A stretch of DNA of 64,000 bases from Nocardioides donggukensis (GTDB lineage Bacteria > Actinomycetota > Actinomycetes > Propionibacteriales > Nocardioidaceae), in the NCBI RefSeq assembly GCF_014842875.1, contig NZ_JACYXZ010000003.1, positions 372,001-436,000 on the forward strand. The letters run 5' to 3'. Within the stretch, counting starts at the first letter, position 1. Every line of letters begins with the position of its first letter. This document shows, piece by piece, positions 34,272 to 43,524 of this stretch. The notes below the pieces were generated by a model. It was not told where the DNA came from and did not search any database. It saw nothing but the letters and a program-made list of their open reading frames with translations. A program made the position numbers and the translations under genes.

Positions 34272-34927
34272 CGCAGCGCTCGGCGACCGCGCCTCGACTC
34301 CCCGGGCATCGCCCGGCGTTGCACGGTGACCGCCCCCATCAGGGCGAGTCCGCGCACCCGGACCAGGGGGGCGTCGGCGGCGATCTCCGCGGCCACCTTG
34401 GGCCGGGCCTCGTCGAAGCTGCCCATCACCCCCAGGCCCTCAACGGCGATCCTGGTGCCGGCGTTGACGTGGACGTCGATCCCGCCCATCACCGCGACCG
34501 CGGTGACCACCACCTCCGGGGCCGCGAACCGGGCCTCGCGCAGGTCGAGGGTGACCCCGCCCATCATGGCGAAGGCGGTGTGGGACGGCCCGATCTCCCA
34601 GACCCCACGACGGTCCTGGCCGCTCATGACGGCCAGGCTGAAGTCGTGCCGCGACCCTGCGGGCAGGAGCGGCGGGCGGGGCACGGCCGGGTGGGCCTCG
34701 GAGGACACGGCGGGAGGAGAGCCCGGCAGGTCGGCCACGATCGGCACCAGGTCGCCCGCCACCTTCGCGGCGTACGTCGCCTCGAGTCGCTCCTCGAGCT
34801 CGTCCCAGTCCAGCCGTCCCTCGGCCGCGGCCTCCCGGAGCAGCTCGGCGACCTGGTGCCGGTCACTGTCGGAGATCCGCAGGCGGGCGGGGTCGGGCTC
34901 GGTCACGGCTCCCCTCCCCTCGTCCAT
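34268..34927 (-). CDS. DUF1707 and LiaF-like C-terminal domain protein
   Basis: A 219-residue cytosolic protein. Residues 15-65 form a DUF1707 (SHOCT-like) domain: 'RLRISDSDRHQVAELLREAA', 'LDWDELEERLEATYAAK'. After a Pro-rich linker comes a beta-strand domain similar to the LiaF C-terminus ('AFAMMGGVTLDLREARF', 'VVVTAVAVMGGIDVHV', 'ALMGAVTVQRR'). Such proteins are common and uncharacterised in actinobacteria and may take part in envelope stress signalling. GGGAGG precedes ATG 34927. Its stop overlaps the LacI stop. Confidence 0.82.
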   Translation of the reverse strand: MDEGRGAVTEPDPARLRISDSDRHQVAELLREAAAEGRLDWDELEERLEATYAAKVAGDLVPIVADLPGSPPAVSSEAHPAVPRPPLLPAGSRHDFSLAVMSGQDRRGVWEIGPSHTAFAMMGGVTLDLREARFAAPEVVVTAVAVMGGIDVHVNAGTRIAVEGLGVMGSFDEARPKVAAEIAADAPLVRVRGLALMGAVTVQRRAMPGESRRGRRALR

Positions 34928-34971
34928 CCGGCCTCCCAGCCTAGCGAAACCACGGCGTACGCTGGGCGCTC

Positions 34972-36666
34972 GTGAGCACCGCATCCTCTCCCGAGTTCCG
35001 TTACTCCGACCTGCTGCCGACCGGCGCCGACGACACGCCGTACCGGTTCCTGGGCGCCGAGGGGGTCAGCGTCGTCGAGGCCGGCGACCGGACCTTCCTG
35101 CAGGTGGACCCGGAGGCGATCCGCCGCCTGACCGCCGAGGCGATGCACGACATCGCCCACTACCTGAGGCCGGCCCACCTGGCCCAGCTGCGCCGGATCA
35201 TCGACGACCCGGAGTCGTCGGGCAACGACCGGTTCGTGGCGCTGGACCTGCTGAAGAACGTGAACATCTCCGCCGGCGGCGTGCTGCCGATGTGCCAGGA
35301 CACCGGCACCGCGATCGTCATGGGCAAGAAGTCCGAGGGCGTGCTCACCGGTGCCGACGACGGCGAGACGATCAGCCGCGGGGTGCACGACGCCTACACG
35401 AAGCTGAACCTGCGCTACAGCCAGCTGGCGCCGCTGACGACGTTCGAGGAGAAGAACACCGGCACCAACCTGCCGGCACAGATCGAGATCTACTCCACGC
35501 CGGAGACGTCCGGGCGGCCGGAGTACAAGTTCCTCTTCATGGCCAAGGGTGGGGGGTCGGCCAACAAGTCGTTCCTGTTCCAGGAGACCAAGGCGATCCT
35601 GAACCCCGAGCGGATCCTCACCTACCTCGACGAGAAGATCCGCTCACTCGGCACCGCCGCCTGCCCGCCGTACCACCTCGCCGTGGTGATCGGCGGCACC
35701 AGCGCCGAGTTCGCCCTCAAGACCGCCAAGTACGCCTCCGCGCACTACCTCGACACCCTGCCGACCTCGGGCTCGATGGACGCGCACGGGTTCCGCGACC
35801 TCGAGCTGGAGGAGCAGGTCTTCGAGCTGACGCAGTCGTTCGGGATCGGCGCCCAGTTCGGCGGCAAGTACTTCTGCCACGACGTGCGGGTGGTCCGGCT
35901 CCCCCGACACGGCGCATCCTGCCCGGTGGCCATCGCCGTCTCGTGCTCCGCCGACCGGCAGGCGCTCGGCAAGATCACCGCCGAGGGCGTGTTCCTCGAG
36001 CAGCTCGAGACCGACCCGGCGCACTACATGCCGGACACCGGGACCGCCGACGACATCGCCGGCGGCGAGGTGGTCCCGATCGACCTGAGCCGTCCGATGG
36101 AGGAGATCCTGGCCGAGCTGTCGCGGCACCCGGTCAAGACCCGGCTGTCGTTGACCGGTCCGCTCGTGGTGGCGCGCGACATCGCGCACGCCAAGATCAA
36201 GGAGCGGCTCGACGCCGGCGAGGAGATGCCCGACTACCTGCGCGACCACCCGGTCTACTACGCCGGGCCGGCCAAGACGCCGGACGGGATGGCGTCCGGC
36301 TCGTTCGGGCCGACCACCGCGGGCCGCATGGACACCTACGTCGAGCAGTTCCAGGCCGCGGGCGGGTCCATGGTGATGCTGGCCAAGGGCAACCGCAGCA
36401 AGGTCGTGACCGAGGCCTGCGCGGCCCACGGCGGGTTCTACCTCGGGTCGATCGGCGGCCCGGCGGCCCGGCTGGCGCAGGACTGCATCAGGTCGGTCGA
36501 CGTGCTCGAGTACGAGGATCTCGGCATGGAGGCGGTCTGGAGGATCGAGGTCGAGGACTTCCCGGCGTTCATCGTGGTCGACGACAAGGGCAACGACTTC
36601 TTCACCGATCCCTCGGGCGCGGTGACGGTGCCGATCACCGGGGTCCGGGTCCGCTCCGCCGAGTAG
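34972..36666 (+). CDS. fumarate hydratase class I (iron-sulfur)
   Basis: A 564-residue class I fumarase containing the alpha part ('[22 protein letters not shown]' in part; the Cys is a cluster ligand) and the beta part ('[26 protein letters not shown]', cut for length). Further cluster cysteines are likely in '[16 protein letters not shown]'. It hydrates fumarate to malate in the TCA cycle with an oxygen-labile [4Fe-4S] cluster. GTG 34972 follows a TACGCT box by 8 bases. A class II enzyme is encoded 2 kb downstream. Confidence 0.93.
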   Translation: MSTASSPEFRYSDLLPTGADDTPYRFLGAEGVSVVEAGDRTFLQVDPEAIRRLTAEAMHDIAHYLRPAHLAQLRRIIDDPESSGNDRFVALDLLKNVNISAGGVLPMCQDTGTAIVMGKKSEGVLTGADDGETISRGVHDAYTKLNLRYSQLAPLTTFEEKNTGTNLPAQIEIYSTPETSGRPEYKFLFMAKGGGSANKSFLFQETKAILNPERILTYLDEKIRSLGTAACPPYHLAVVIGGTSAEFALKTAKYASAHYLDTLPTSGSMDAHGFRDLELEEQVFELTQSFGIGAQFGGKYFCHDVRVVRLPRHGASCPVAIAVSCSADRQALGKITAEGVFLEQLETDPAHYMPDTGTADDIAGGEVVPIDLSRPMEEILAELSRHPVKTRLSLTGPLVVARDIAHAKIKERLDAGEEMPDYLRDHPVYYAGPAKTPDGMASGSFGPTTAGRMDTYVEQFQAAGGSMVMLAKGNRSKVVTEACAAHGGFYLGSIGGPAARLAQDCIRSVDVLEYEDLGMEAVWRIEVEDFPAFIVVDDKGNDFFTDPSGAVTVPITGVRVRSAE

Positions 36667-36723
36667 CCGAGCCTCACCGGCCGGCCCGCGCGGAGAACGC
36701 GTCGGGCGGCGCGCAGGCGGTCG

Positions 36724-37620
36724 TCAGCCGGCTGGTCGCTCGGCGCCCAGCTCCGCCACCAGCTCCCCCACCAGCGCGGACGCCGCCGGGCCGACGGCGT
36801 GCCCCAGGAGCCGGGCGGTGCCGCCCACCCGCGACTGGTGACCGCCGCCGAGGTGCACCGGCAGGTCCGGGTACGCCGCGGCGAGCGCGGCGACGGCCTC
36901 GCGGACCGCGGGCACGTCCTCGGTCGAGGGGACGCCGATGATCACCGCCGCCGGCTGCTCGGTCGCCACCGCGCCCACGAACTCGGCCGCGGGCAGGTCC
37001 CCGCCGACGTAGACCACGTCGAGACCGGCTCGCCGCAGCACGGTGGCGAAGGCCAGGACACCGAGCTCGTGCCGCGAGCCGCGCGCCAGCCCGACCAGCA
37101 CCCGGGGGCCGATCCCGGAGCCGGCGGCCGCGTCGAACAAGATCGACAGCCGCCGGTGCACGCTGGCGCTGGCGAAGTGCTCTCCGGCGACCGTGACGTC
37201 GCCCCGGCGCCAGGCCGCCCCCAGCTCGAGGAGCGCGGGCATCAGCCAGCCGTCGACCACCCGCTCGAAGCTCGCCTGACCGAACCCCTCGTCGAGGGCG
37301 GCACTCAGGACGGCGGCGTCGAACCGCTGCGCGGCCCGAACCAGCGACCCGGTGTCTCCCAGGGTGTCGGCCGCCGGCACCGGCTCGGCGTCGACGCCGG
37401 CGGCCTCGTCGGAGAGCACCAGGCCCGCCGCCTGGCGCGCCGAGATGCCCGAGCCGACCAGCGCCTGCATGGCCGAGAGCCGACGGAGCGCGGCGTCGTC
37501 GTAGAGGCGGTAGCCGCCGTCGCTCCGGGTCGGGGTGACCACCGCGTAGCGGCGCTCCCACATGCGCAGGGTGTCGGGGGCGATCCCGGTGAGCTCGGCG
37601 GCGCGCTTGACGGTGTACAT
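36724..37620 (-). CDS. CarH-like MerR regulator with cobalamin-binding photoreceptor domain
   Basis: A 298-residue regulator. The MerR-type winged HTH is at 1-68 ('YTVKRAAELTGIAPDTLRMW', 'GGYRLYDDAALRRLSAMQAL'). A four-helix bundle (about 85-165) carries W137, V144, E147 and H148 in the spacing W-x6-V-x2-E-H, which caps adenosylcobalamin in CarH. A B12-binding Rossmann domain follows with the lower-ligand motif 'SRHELG' (His184). Where CarH has the light-state ligand His132 next to the Trp, this protein has Arg138. CarH/LitR proteins repress in the dark as AdoCbl tetramers and release DNA in light. ATG 37620 follows TACACT by 7 bases. Confidence 0.82.
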   Translation of the reverse strand: MYTVKRAAELTGIAPDTLRMWERRYAVVTPTRSDGGYRLYDDAALRRLSAMQALVGSGISARQAAGLVLSDEAAGVDAEPVPAADTLGDTGSLVRAAQRFDAAVLSAALDEGFGQASFERVVDGWLMPALLELGAAWRRGDVTVAGEHFASASVHRRLSILFDAAAGSGIGPRVLVGLARGSRHELGVLAFATVLRRAGLDVVYVGGDLPAAEFVGAVATEQPAAVIIGVPSTEDVPAVREAVAALAAAYPDLPVHLGGGHQSRVGGTARLLGHAVGPAASALVGELVAELGAERPAG

Positions 37621-37642
37621 GCCGATGAGTGTAGCCGGAACA

Positions 37643-37718
37643 TTCGACAAAGACTGGACAGACTCGCTCTCCATGGTCCAGACTCGGTCCCGGCAACACC
37701 TTGGACACACTTTGGACA
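37643..37718. promoter_or_regulatory. two clusters of 11-bp-spaced repeats between CarH-like gene and peptide gene
   Basis: TTCGACA (37643) and CTGGACA (37654) start 11 bp apart and overlap the -35 region of the CarH-like gene (-10 TACACT on the minus strand, plus-strand 37628-37633). TTGGACA (37701) and TTGGACA (37712) are again 11 bp apart, just before the ribosome site of the peptide gene. CarH operators are known as tandem repeats of about 11 bp, so these are strong candidates for regulator binding on both sides. Confidence 0.6.
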
Positions 37719-37732
37719 TCCCGGGAGGGACC

Positions 37733-37873
37733 ATGACCGCAGCGAGCATCGCCCGCCTCCTCGTCGGCGCCGCCGCCATCGCGTCGGCGGCCGTGGGCAC
37801 CCTGGTCGCGGTCAGCCCCGCCGATGCCACCCCGCAGGACGAGGTGTCGATCGTCCGCACCAGCTGCGGCTGA
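37733..37873 (+). CDS. 46-residue secreted or membrane peptide, unknown function
   Basis: A 46-codon frame with nearly every third base G or C and GGGAGG five bases before ATG 37733. The product has one hydrophobic signal-like segment ('IARLLVGAAAIASAAVGTLVAV') and a likely cleavage after 'PADA'. That leaves a mature peptide of about 14 residues with one Cys next to the last residue. It resembles nothing I know. It is divergent from the CarH-like gene and sits behind a pair of 11-bp repeats, so it may be light- or B12-controlled. A hairpin follows the stop. Confidence 0.65.
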   Translation: MTAASIARLLVGAAAIASAAVGTLVAVSPADATPQDEVSIVRTSCG

Positions 37874-37900
37874 CGGACCCCCGCCGTCGGTCGCACCGCG

Positions 37901-37934
37901 GGCCGCCCCCTCCCCCCCATCACCGGGGGCGGTC
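37901..37934 (+). terminator. hairpin after the small peptide gene
   Basis: CCGCCCCC (37903-37910) pairs with GGGGGCGG (37925-37932) across a 14-base loop, with two further possible pairs outside. It lies about 30 bp after the peptide stop and before the methyltransferase-like gene. Confidence 0.45.
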
Positions 37935-37959
37935 CGCACCCTCCACCGGAGGCGCCCGG

Positions 37960-38658
37960 ATGGCCCAGGATGGACCCGTGACCACCGACACGCCGTACGC
38001 CGACCTCGCCCGCGCCGTCTCCGACCGGGGCGAGGTGCTGCTGCGCGGGCGGCGCGAGGAGGGCGCCGCCGTTCTGGAGCTGCGGGTCAACGGCGTCCTC
38101 GTCATGGACACGCGGGAGACCAGCACCGAGCGCGCGCTGGCCACCGACGCCCTGGCGCTGGCGGCGTCGCCACGCCGGGTGCTGGTCGGCGGGCTCGGGC
38201 TCGGCTTCACCCTGGCCGAGGTGCTCGCCGACCGCCGGGTCGAGGAGTGCACCGTCGCCGAGCTCGAGCCGGCGCTGGTCGGCTGGCTCGCCGACGGGAC
38301 GGTCCCGCACGGCCCCGCCCTGCTCGCTGACCCCCGGGTGACCGTCGCCGTCGGCGACGTCGCCGACGTGTTGACCTCGGCCCCGGACCGGGCCTACGAC
38401 CTGGTGCTGCTGGACGTCGACAACGGGCCGGGGCACCTGGTCCACGACGCCAACGCCGCGCTCTACCGGCCGGCGTTCCTGGAGACGCTGCACCGCACCA
38501 CCGCGGAGCTGGCCGTCGTCTGGTCCGAGGCGGAGTCCCCGGACCTGGTCCGCACGCTGCGGCAGGCCTTCGGCTCGGCCGAGGCGATCCCCCACGACGT
38601 CCGGCTCCAGGGGCGCGACGAGCGCTACTGGCTGCACGTCGCCCGACGTCCCGGGTAG
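37960..38658 (+). CDS. spermidine synthase-like protein (methyltransferase fold)
   Basis: A 232-residue protein of the polyamine-synthase/Rossmann methyltransferase fold: '[19 protein letters not shown]' (cofactor loop), '[14 protein letters not shown]' (acidic end of strand 2), '[16 protein letters not shown]' and '[14 protein letters not shown]'. It lacks the usual spermidine-synthase N-terminal strands, so the substrate is unknown. Two starts compete: ATG 37960 with GGAGG seven bases upstream, used here, and GTG 37978, placed 6 bases after CAGGAT as in leaderless genes. Confidence 0.75.
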   Translation: MAQDGPVTTDTPYADLARAVSDRGEVLLRGRREEGAAVLELRVNGVLVMDTRETSTERALATDALALAASPRRVLVGGLGLGFTLAEVLADRRVEECTVAELEPALVGWLADGTVPHGPALLADPRVTVAVGDVADVLTSAPDRAYDLVLLDVDNGPGHLVHDANAALYRPAFLETLHRTTAELAVVWSEAESPDLVRTLRQAFGSAEAIPHDVRLQGRDERYWLHVARRPG

Positions 38659-38669
38659 CCTCGGGAGGC

Positions 38670-40073
38670 GTGAGCGAGCACCCCGAGCAGCCCGAGGACC
38701 ACCGCACCGAGCACGACTCCATGGGCGAGGTGCGGGTCCCGCGCACCGCCCTGTGGCGGGCCCAGACCCAGCGCGCGGTCGAGAACTTCCCGATCAGCGG
38801 CACCCGGCTCGAGGACCAGCACGTGATCGCCCTCGCCCGGGTCAAGGCCGCCGCCGCCCGGGTCAACGCGCGACTGGGCGTGGTCGACGAACGGGTCGCG
38901 GAGGCGATCGCGGAGGCCGCCGCCGAGATCGTCGGCGGCGAGCACCTCGACCAGTTCCCGGTCGACGTCTTCCAGACCGGCTCGGGGACCTCCTCGAACA
39001 TGAACATGAACGAGGTGCTCGCCTCGCTCGCCGCCCGGCGCGGCGTCGAGGCGCACCCGAACGACGACGTCAACGCCAGCCAGTCCAGCAACGACGTGTT
39101 CCCGACCTCCATCCACGTGGCCGCCACCAGCGCGACCGAGCACGACCTGGTGCCCGCCCTGGCCCACCTCGCCACCGCCCTCGAGGCGAAGTCCGAGGAG
39201 TTCGCCGACACCGTGAAGTCCGGGCGGACCCATCTCATGGACGCCACCCCGGTCACGCTCGGCCAGGAGCTCGGCGGCTACGCGGCCGCCCTGCGCCTCG
39301 GCGTACGTCGGCTGCGCGACGCCCTGCCCCGGGTCGCCGAGCTGCCTCTGGGCGGCACCGCGGTCGGCACCGGCATCAACACCCCGGACGGCTTCGCCGC
39401 CGCCGTGATCGAGGAGCTGGCCCGGGACACCGGGCTGCCGTTCACCGAGGCCGGGGACCACTTCGAGGCCCAGGGCGGCCGGGACGCCCTCGTCGAGCTC
39501 TCCGGCCAGCTGCGGGTGGTGGCGGTCTCGCTCACCAAGCTCTGCAACGACCTGCGCTGGATGTCCTCGGGACCCTCGACCGGACTCGCCGAGATCCACC
39601 TGCCCGACCTCCAGCCCGGCTCGAGCATCATGCCGGGCAAGGTCAACCCGGTGCTGCCGGAGGCGACGCTGATGGTGTGCGCCCAGGTGATCGGCAACGA
39701 CGTCACGGTGACCACGGCCGGGGCCTCGGGCAGCTTCGAGCTGAACGTGATGATGCCGGTGCTGGCCCGCAACGTGCTGGAGTCGATCCGGCTGCTGGCC
39801 AACGCCTCCCGGACGCTCGCGGACCGCTGCGTCGACGGGATCACCGCCGACGAGGAGCGGATGCGCCGCTACGCGGAGTCCTCACCGTCGGTGGTCACCC
39901 CGCTCAACCGTCACCTGGGCTACGAGACCGCGGCCGCCGTGGCCAAGCGGGCACTCGCGGAGGGGGCCACGATCCGGGAGACCGTGCTGGCCATGGGGTT
40001 CGTCGAGGACGGGACGCTCACCGAGGAGCAGCTCGACGCCGCGCTCGACGTGGACTCGATGACCGGTCGCTGA
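38670..40073 (+). CDS. fumC: fumarate hydratase class II
   Basis: A 467-residue FumC of the aspartase/fumarase superfamily. Visible are '[16 protein letters not shown]', '[17 protein letters not shown]' and the signature '[16 protein letters not shown]' with the catalytic Ser loop. It is iron-sulfur-free and oxygen-stable, and catalyses the same step as the class I enzyme encoded at 34972. GTG 38670 is preceded by GGGAGG and, 8 bases away, TAGCCT, so either mode of initiation is possible. Confidence 0.97.
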   Translation: MSEHPEQPEDHRTEHDSMGEVRVPRTALWRAQTQRAVENFPISGTRLEDQHVIALARVKAAAARVNARLGVVDERVAEAIAEAAAEIVGGEHLDQFPVDVFQTGSGTSSNMNMNEVLASLAARRGVEAHPNDDVNASQSSNDVFPTSIHVAATSATEHDLVPALAHLATALEAKSEEFADTVKSGRTHLMDATPVTLGQELGGYAAALRLGVRRLRDALPRVAELPLGGTAVGTGINTPDGFAAAVIEELARDTGLPFTEAGDHFEAQGGRDALVELSGQLRVVAVSLTKLCNDLRWMSSGPSTGLAEIHLPDLQPGSSIMPGKVNPVLPEATLMVCAQVIGNDVTVTTAGASGSFELNVMMPVLARNVLESIRLLANASRTLADRCVDGITADEERMRRYAESSPSVVTPLNRHLGYETAAAVAKRALAEGATIRETVLAMGFVEDGTLTEEQLDAALDVDSMTGR

Positions 40074-40120
40074 CGGCGTCGCTGACGGGCCGTAGCCTCA
40101 GGGGACGGGCGGGCAGACGC

Positions 40121-40264
40121 TCAGACGAAGTAGGAGAGCACGTAGAAGCCGGCGACGGCGACCACCATCACCAGGGCGGTCAGTCGCACCCACAGCGGCA
40201 GCGCGCTGCCGGCAGGGTCACTGGGCTCGGCGTGCCGGAGCTCGCGGGGCAGGTCCTCGTCCAT
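40121..40264 (-). CDS. 47-residue single-pass membrane protein
   Basis: A 47-codon frame starting 4 bases after the stop of the transglycosylase gene. The product has an acidic N-terminus (MDEDLPRELRHAEPSD) and one C-terminal transmembrane helix ('VRLTALVMVVAVAGFYVLSYF'). Third codon positions are almost all G or C, which supports coding. No clear Shine-Dalgarno is present, so translation may be coupled to the upstream gene. Function is unknown. The remaining stretch to fumC (40074-40120) shows nothing. Confidence 0.6.
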   Translation of the reverse strand: MDEDLPRELRHAEPSDPAGSALPLWVRLTALVMVVAVAGFYVLSYFV

Positions 40265-40268
40265 GCGC

Positions 40269-40928
40269 TCAGTACCAGCCGTTGCCCTGCTTGAAGCCCC
40301 ACGCGTTGCACGGCGTGCCGTACCGGTCCTGGATGTAGCCCAGGCCCCAGCGGATCTGGACCTCGGCGGAGGTCAGGTAGCCGTCGGGGAGGTCGTGGGT
40401 CTGGGTCAGCGCCTGCGGGATGCCGTACGCCGACGAGGTCGGGTTGTCGGCGTCGATCCGCCACCCGCTCTCGGACTCGTAGAGCGAGTCGAGGCAGCCG
40501 AACTGGTCGGCGGCGAAGCCGAACTCGGGCAGCAGTGCCCTGCCGATGTCCCGGGGGTCGTCGTCGGAGAGGTCCTCGGTGCGGGTGATCGCCTCGCCGG
40601 AGGTGGCCGAGACCGACAGCGCTTTCTCCTTGGCCGGGTCCGCGGCGTCGCGGCGATCGGACCGGGAGACCTGCTCGTCCCGGCGCGGCGCGGCCTCGGC
40701 CTCGGCCGGGGGAAGCGGGTCGAGGGCGCCGAGGTCGGAGGCGACGGTGGACACGGCACCGCCGACGGTGCCGTCCTCGTCCGCGGACACGACGCCGCCG
40801 CCGACGGCGACGCCGGTGGCGGTCAGCGCGACGGAGGAGAGCAGCACGGTGTTGCGCAGGGCCTTCTTCGGCACCCCGGCAGCCGGCGCCTGCCGGTGCT
40901 TGGGTGAGTACTTCTGGTGTTTCGGCAC
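40269..40928 (-). CDS. secreted lytic transglycosylase-like protein (resuscitation-promoting/APF type)
   Basis: A 219-residue secreted protein with a basic N-terminus (PKHQKYSPKHRQ), one hydrophobic export segment (about 27-50), a low-complexity acidic and Ala/Pro-rich middle, and a C-terminal lysozyme-like domain. In that domain 'QFGCLDSLYESESGWRI' carries the expected catalytic Glu. 'NPTSSAYGIPQAL', 'QIRWGLGYIQDRYGTPCNAW' and 'KQGNGWY' follow. It should cleave peptidoglycan glycan strands. GTG 40926-40928 was chosen as the last start before the basic region. 40929-41094 upstream is non-coding. Confidence 0.83.
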   Translation of the reverse strand: MPKHQKYSPKHRQAPAAGVPKKALRNTVLLSSVALTATGVAVGGGVVSADEDGTVGGAVSTVASDLGALDPLPPAEAEAAPRRDEQVSRSDRRDAADPAKEKALSVSATSGEAITRTEDLSDDDPRDIGRALLPEFGFAADQFGCLDSLYESESGWRIDADNPTSSAYGIPQALTQTHDLPDGYLTSAEVQIRWGLGYIQDRYGTPCNAWGFKQGNGWY

Positions 40929-41058
40929 AGGGATACCCACGACGTAGACAACTGGGACGACCGCTCCGCACCCTCGCGTCCCCCCCGGGATCACGAAATG
41001 GTCACGGGCCACCCTGCAACAGAAGTCGGGGGCGCGCAAACCGAACGCGGGAAATCGG

Positions 41059-41089
41059 GGGGCGAGCCGGGTCACACCCGGCCCGCCCC
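41059..41089 (-). terminator. 13-bp hairpin after the PhoH gene
   Basis: Arms 41059-41071 and 41077-41089 pair over 13 positions with one G-T pair around a 5-base loop, 6 bp after the phoH stop. It isolates phoH from the transglycosylase leader. Confidence 0.65.
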
Positions 41090-41094
41090 GCGAC

Positions 41095-42447
41095 TCAGCC
41101 CTGGAGGCCGACGTCCTCGAGCATCTCGGTGACCAGCGCCGCGATCGGGGACCGCTCGGAGCGGGTCAGCGTCACGTGCGCGAACAGCGGGTGGCCCTTG
41201 AGCTTCTCCACGACGGCCACCACGCCGTCATGCCGGCCGACCCGGAGGTTGTCGCGCTGGGCGACGTCGTGGGTGAGCACCACCTTGGAGTTCGCCCCGA
41301 TCCGGGAGAGCACCGTGAGCAGCACGTTGCGCTCCAGCGACTGGGCCTCGTCGACGATCACGAAGGCGTCGTGCAGGGACCGGCCCCGGATGTGGGTCAG
41401 CGGGAGCACCTCGAGCATGCCGCGGTCCAGGACCTCCTCGATGACGTCGCGGGAGGTGATCGCGCCGAGGGTGTCGAAGACCGCCTGACCCCAGGGGGAC
41501 ATCTTCTCCGACTCCGAGCCGGGCAGGTAGCCCAGCTCCTGGCCGCCGACGGCGAACAGTGGGCGGAACACCACCACCTTCGAGTGCTGACGGCGCTCGA
41601 GGACCGCCTCCAGGCCGGCGCAGAGGGCCATCGCCGACTTGCCGGTCCCGGCCCGGCCGCCCAGGGAGACGATCCCGACCTCGGGGTCGAGGAGCGTCTC
41701 GAGGGCGATCCGCTGCTCGGCGGAACGCCCGTGCACCCCGAACGCCTCCCGGTCCCCGCGGACCAGGTGCACCTGCTTGTCCGGACCGACCCGGCCCAGG
41801 GCGGTGCCGCGCTCGGACAGCAGGACCAGCCCGGTGTGGCAGGGCAGGTCCCGGGCCTGGTCGAGGTCGAGCACCCCGTCGTCGTACAGCTCGTCGATGT
41901 CGGCGCCGGCCACGTCGAGCTCGGCCATCCCGGTGTAGCCCGCCTCGGCGTCGCCGCTGCCCTTGCCCGGCTTCCCGGTCTCGGCGCGGTACTCCTCGGC
42001 GTCCAGCCCCACCGCGGAGGCCTTGATCCGCAGCGGCAGGTCCTTGGAGACCAGCGTCACCGTGGCGCCCTCGTTGGCGAGGTTCTGCGCGACCGCCAGG
42101 ATCCGGGTGTCGTTGTCGCCCAGCCGGAAGCCGCTGGGCAGCGAGGCCGGGTCGGTGTGGTTGAGCTCGACGCGGATCGTGCCACCGGCCTCGCCGACCG
42201 GGATCGGCTTGTCGAGCCGTCCGTGCTGCACCCGCAGCTCGTCGAGCATGCGCAGCGCTGCCCGCGCGAAGTAGCCCAGCTCGGGGTGGTGCCGCTTGCC
42301 CTCCAGCTCGGTGATCACCACGACCGGGAGCACCACCTCGTGCTCGTCGAAGCGCCGCACCGCGCCCGGATCGGCCAGCAGCACGCTGGTGTCCAGGACG
42401 TAGGTCCGGGTGGAGGCACTGCGATTTCCCTGCGACGCGTCAGCCAC
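41095..42447 (-). CDS. PIN-PhoH fusion ATPase (PhoH2-like)
   Basis: A 450-residue protein. Residues 15-150 form a PIN ribonuclease domain ('[13 protein letters not shown]', '[17 protein letters not shown]', '[14 protein letters not shown]', with acidic residues spaced as in PIN nucleases). Residues 230-450 form the PhoH P-loop ATPase ('[15 protein letters not shown]', '[20 protein letters not shown]'). Mycobacterial PhoH2 of this build is an RNA helicase/RNase. GTG 42447 is preceded by GGAG. Upstream, 42448-42710 (263 bp) has no gene I can defend; it contains the palindrome TCGTGA-atgc-TCACGA (42590-42605). Confidence 0.9.
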   Translation of the reverse strand: MADASQGNRSASTRTYVLDTSVLLADPGAVRRFDEHEVVLPVVVITELEGKRHHPELGYFARAALRMLDELRVQHGRLDKPIPVGEAGGTIRVELNHTDPASLPSGFRLGDNDTRILAVAQNLANEGATVTLVSKDLPLRIKASAVGLDAEEYRAETGKPGKGSGDAEAGYTGMAELDVAGADIDELYDDGVLDLDQARDLPCHTGLVLLSERGTALGRVGPDKQVHLVRGDREAFGVHGRSAEQRIALETLLDPEVGIVSLGGRAGTGKSAMALCAGLEAVLERRQHSKVVVFRPLFAVGGQELGYLPGSESEKMSPWGQAVFDTLGAITSRDVIEEVLDRGMLEVLPLTHIRGRSLHDAFVIVDEAQSLERNVLLTVLSRIGANSKVVLTHDVAQRDNLRVGRHDGVVAVVEKLKGHPLFAHVTLTRSERSPIAALVTEMLEDVGLQG

Positions 42448-42710
42448 GGTCCACTCCTCACGAACCGGCGCGCGCACTCCTCGCCCCGGCCCTAGCTCAC
42501 ACACACGGACCGGGACGGGACCCGAAGGCCGGAGTGCCGGCCTCCGCACGCACGCCACGGCTGTGGCGGTGCTGAACAGTCGTGAATGCTCACGAACGGG
42601 CCTCCCGATTCGGCGGGCTTCCCCACCCGCCGTTGACTCCGAAATTACGCCCGTCGGACAAGGAATCCGGGCGACACGCCCAGACCAGGGGGGCGGTCTG
42701 GTCCGGCCGG

Positions 42711-43487
42711 TCAGGCGCCGAAGCGACGCTCCCGCTCGGCGTAGGCGCGCACCGCCCGGAGGAAGTCGACCCGGCGGAAGTCCGGCCAGAACGCCTCGCA
42801 GAAGTAGAACTCGCTGCGCGCCGACTGCCACAGCAGGAAGCCGCCCAGCCGCTGCTCCCCGGAGGTGCGGATCACCAGGTCCGGGTCCGGCTGACCCTTG
42901 GTGTAGAGGTGCTCGGCGATGTGCTCGACGTCGATGGTCTGGGCCAGCTCCTCGAGCGAGGTGCCACGCTCGGAGTGCTCGACCAGCAGCGACCGGACCG
43001 CGTCCGCGATCTCGCGCCGGCCGCCGTACCCGACGGCGATGTTCACCAGCAGGCCGTCGACGTCGCGGGTGGCCTCCTCGATCTCCTTGAGCCGGGCGGC
43101 GGTGGCCGCCGGCAGGAGGTCGAGCGCCCCGACCGGGTGCAGCCGCCACCGGCGCTGGTCGGCGAGGGAGGCGACGGCCTCCTCGATGATCACCAGCAGG
43201 GCGTCGAGCTCGGCGCGCGGCCGGTTGAGGTTGTCGGTGGAGAGCAGCCAGAGGGTCACGACCTCGACCCCGGTCTCCTCGCACCACTCCAGCAGGGGCT
43301 CGATGTTGGCCGCGCCGGCCCGGTGCCCGTGCGCGGTGTCGGCCCCGACGGCCTTGGCCCAGCGCCGGTTGCCGTCGAGCATCACACCGATGTGCTTGGG
43401 CAGCCGGTCCTGCGGCAGACGCTTGACCATCCGCGCCTCGTACGCCGGGTAGAGCACCCTCCGGATCCCCTGCTTCCAGTCCGCCAC
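42711..43487 (-). CDS. uppS: isoprenyl (cis-polyprenyl) diphosphate synthase
   Basis: A 258-residue cis-prenyltransferase. The catalytic '[14 protein letters not shown]' (Asp38, Asn40, Arg41, Arg42), '[18 protein letters not shown]', '[13 protein letters not shown]' and the late '[27 protein letters not shown]', cut here, are all intact. It makes Z-configured polyprenyl diphosphates for cell-wall carriers. Length and N-terminus are close to the mycobacterial short-chain Z-farnesyl enzyme, so chain length is uncertain. GTG 43485-43487 follows TAACAT by 6 bases (leaderless). It is divergent from the hemolysin III gene. Confidence 0.92.
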   Translation of the reverse strand: MADWKQGIRRVLYPAYEARMVKRLPQDRLPKHIGVMLDGNRRWAKAVGADTAHGHRAGAANIEPLLEWCEETGVEVVTLWLLSTDNLNRPRAELDALLVIIEEAVASLADQRRWRLHPVGALDLLPAATAARLKEIEEATRDVDGLLVNIAVGYGGRREIADAVRSLLVEHSERGTSLEELAQTIDVEHIAEHLYTKGQPDPDLVIRTSGEQRLGGFLLWQSARSEFYFCEAFWPDFRRVDFLRAVRAYAERERRFGA

Positions 43488-43524
43488 CCCACGATGTTAC
43501 CGACTCGCCCCGTAGGGTGGGGCC

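Noticed and set aside
40929..41094. Possible cyclic-di-AMP (ydaO) riboswitch upstream of the transglycosylase gene
   Set aside because: Such riboswitches often precede cell-wall hydrolases, but the GGGUGAAUC-type core could not be found on the minus strand. Only a simple GGGACG/CGTCCC hairpin is visible.
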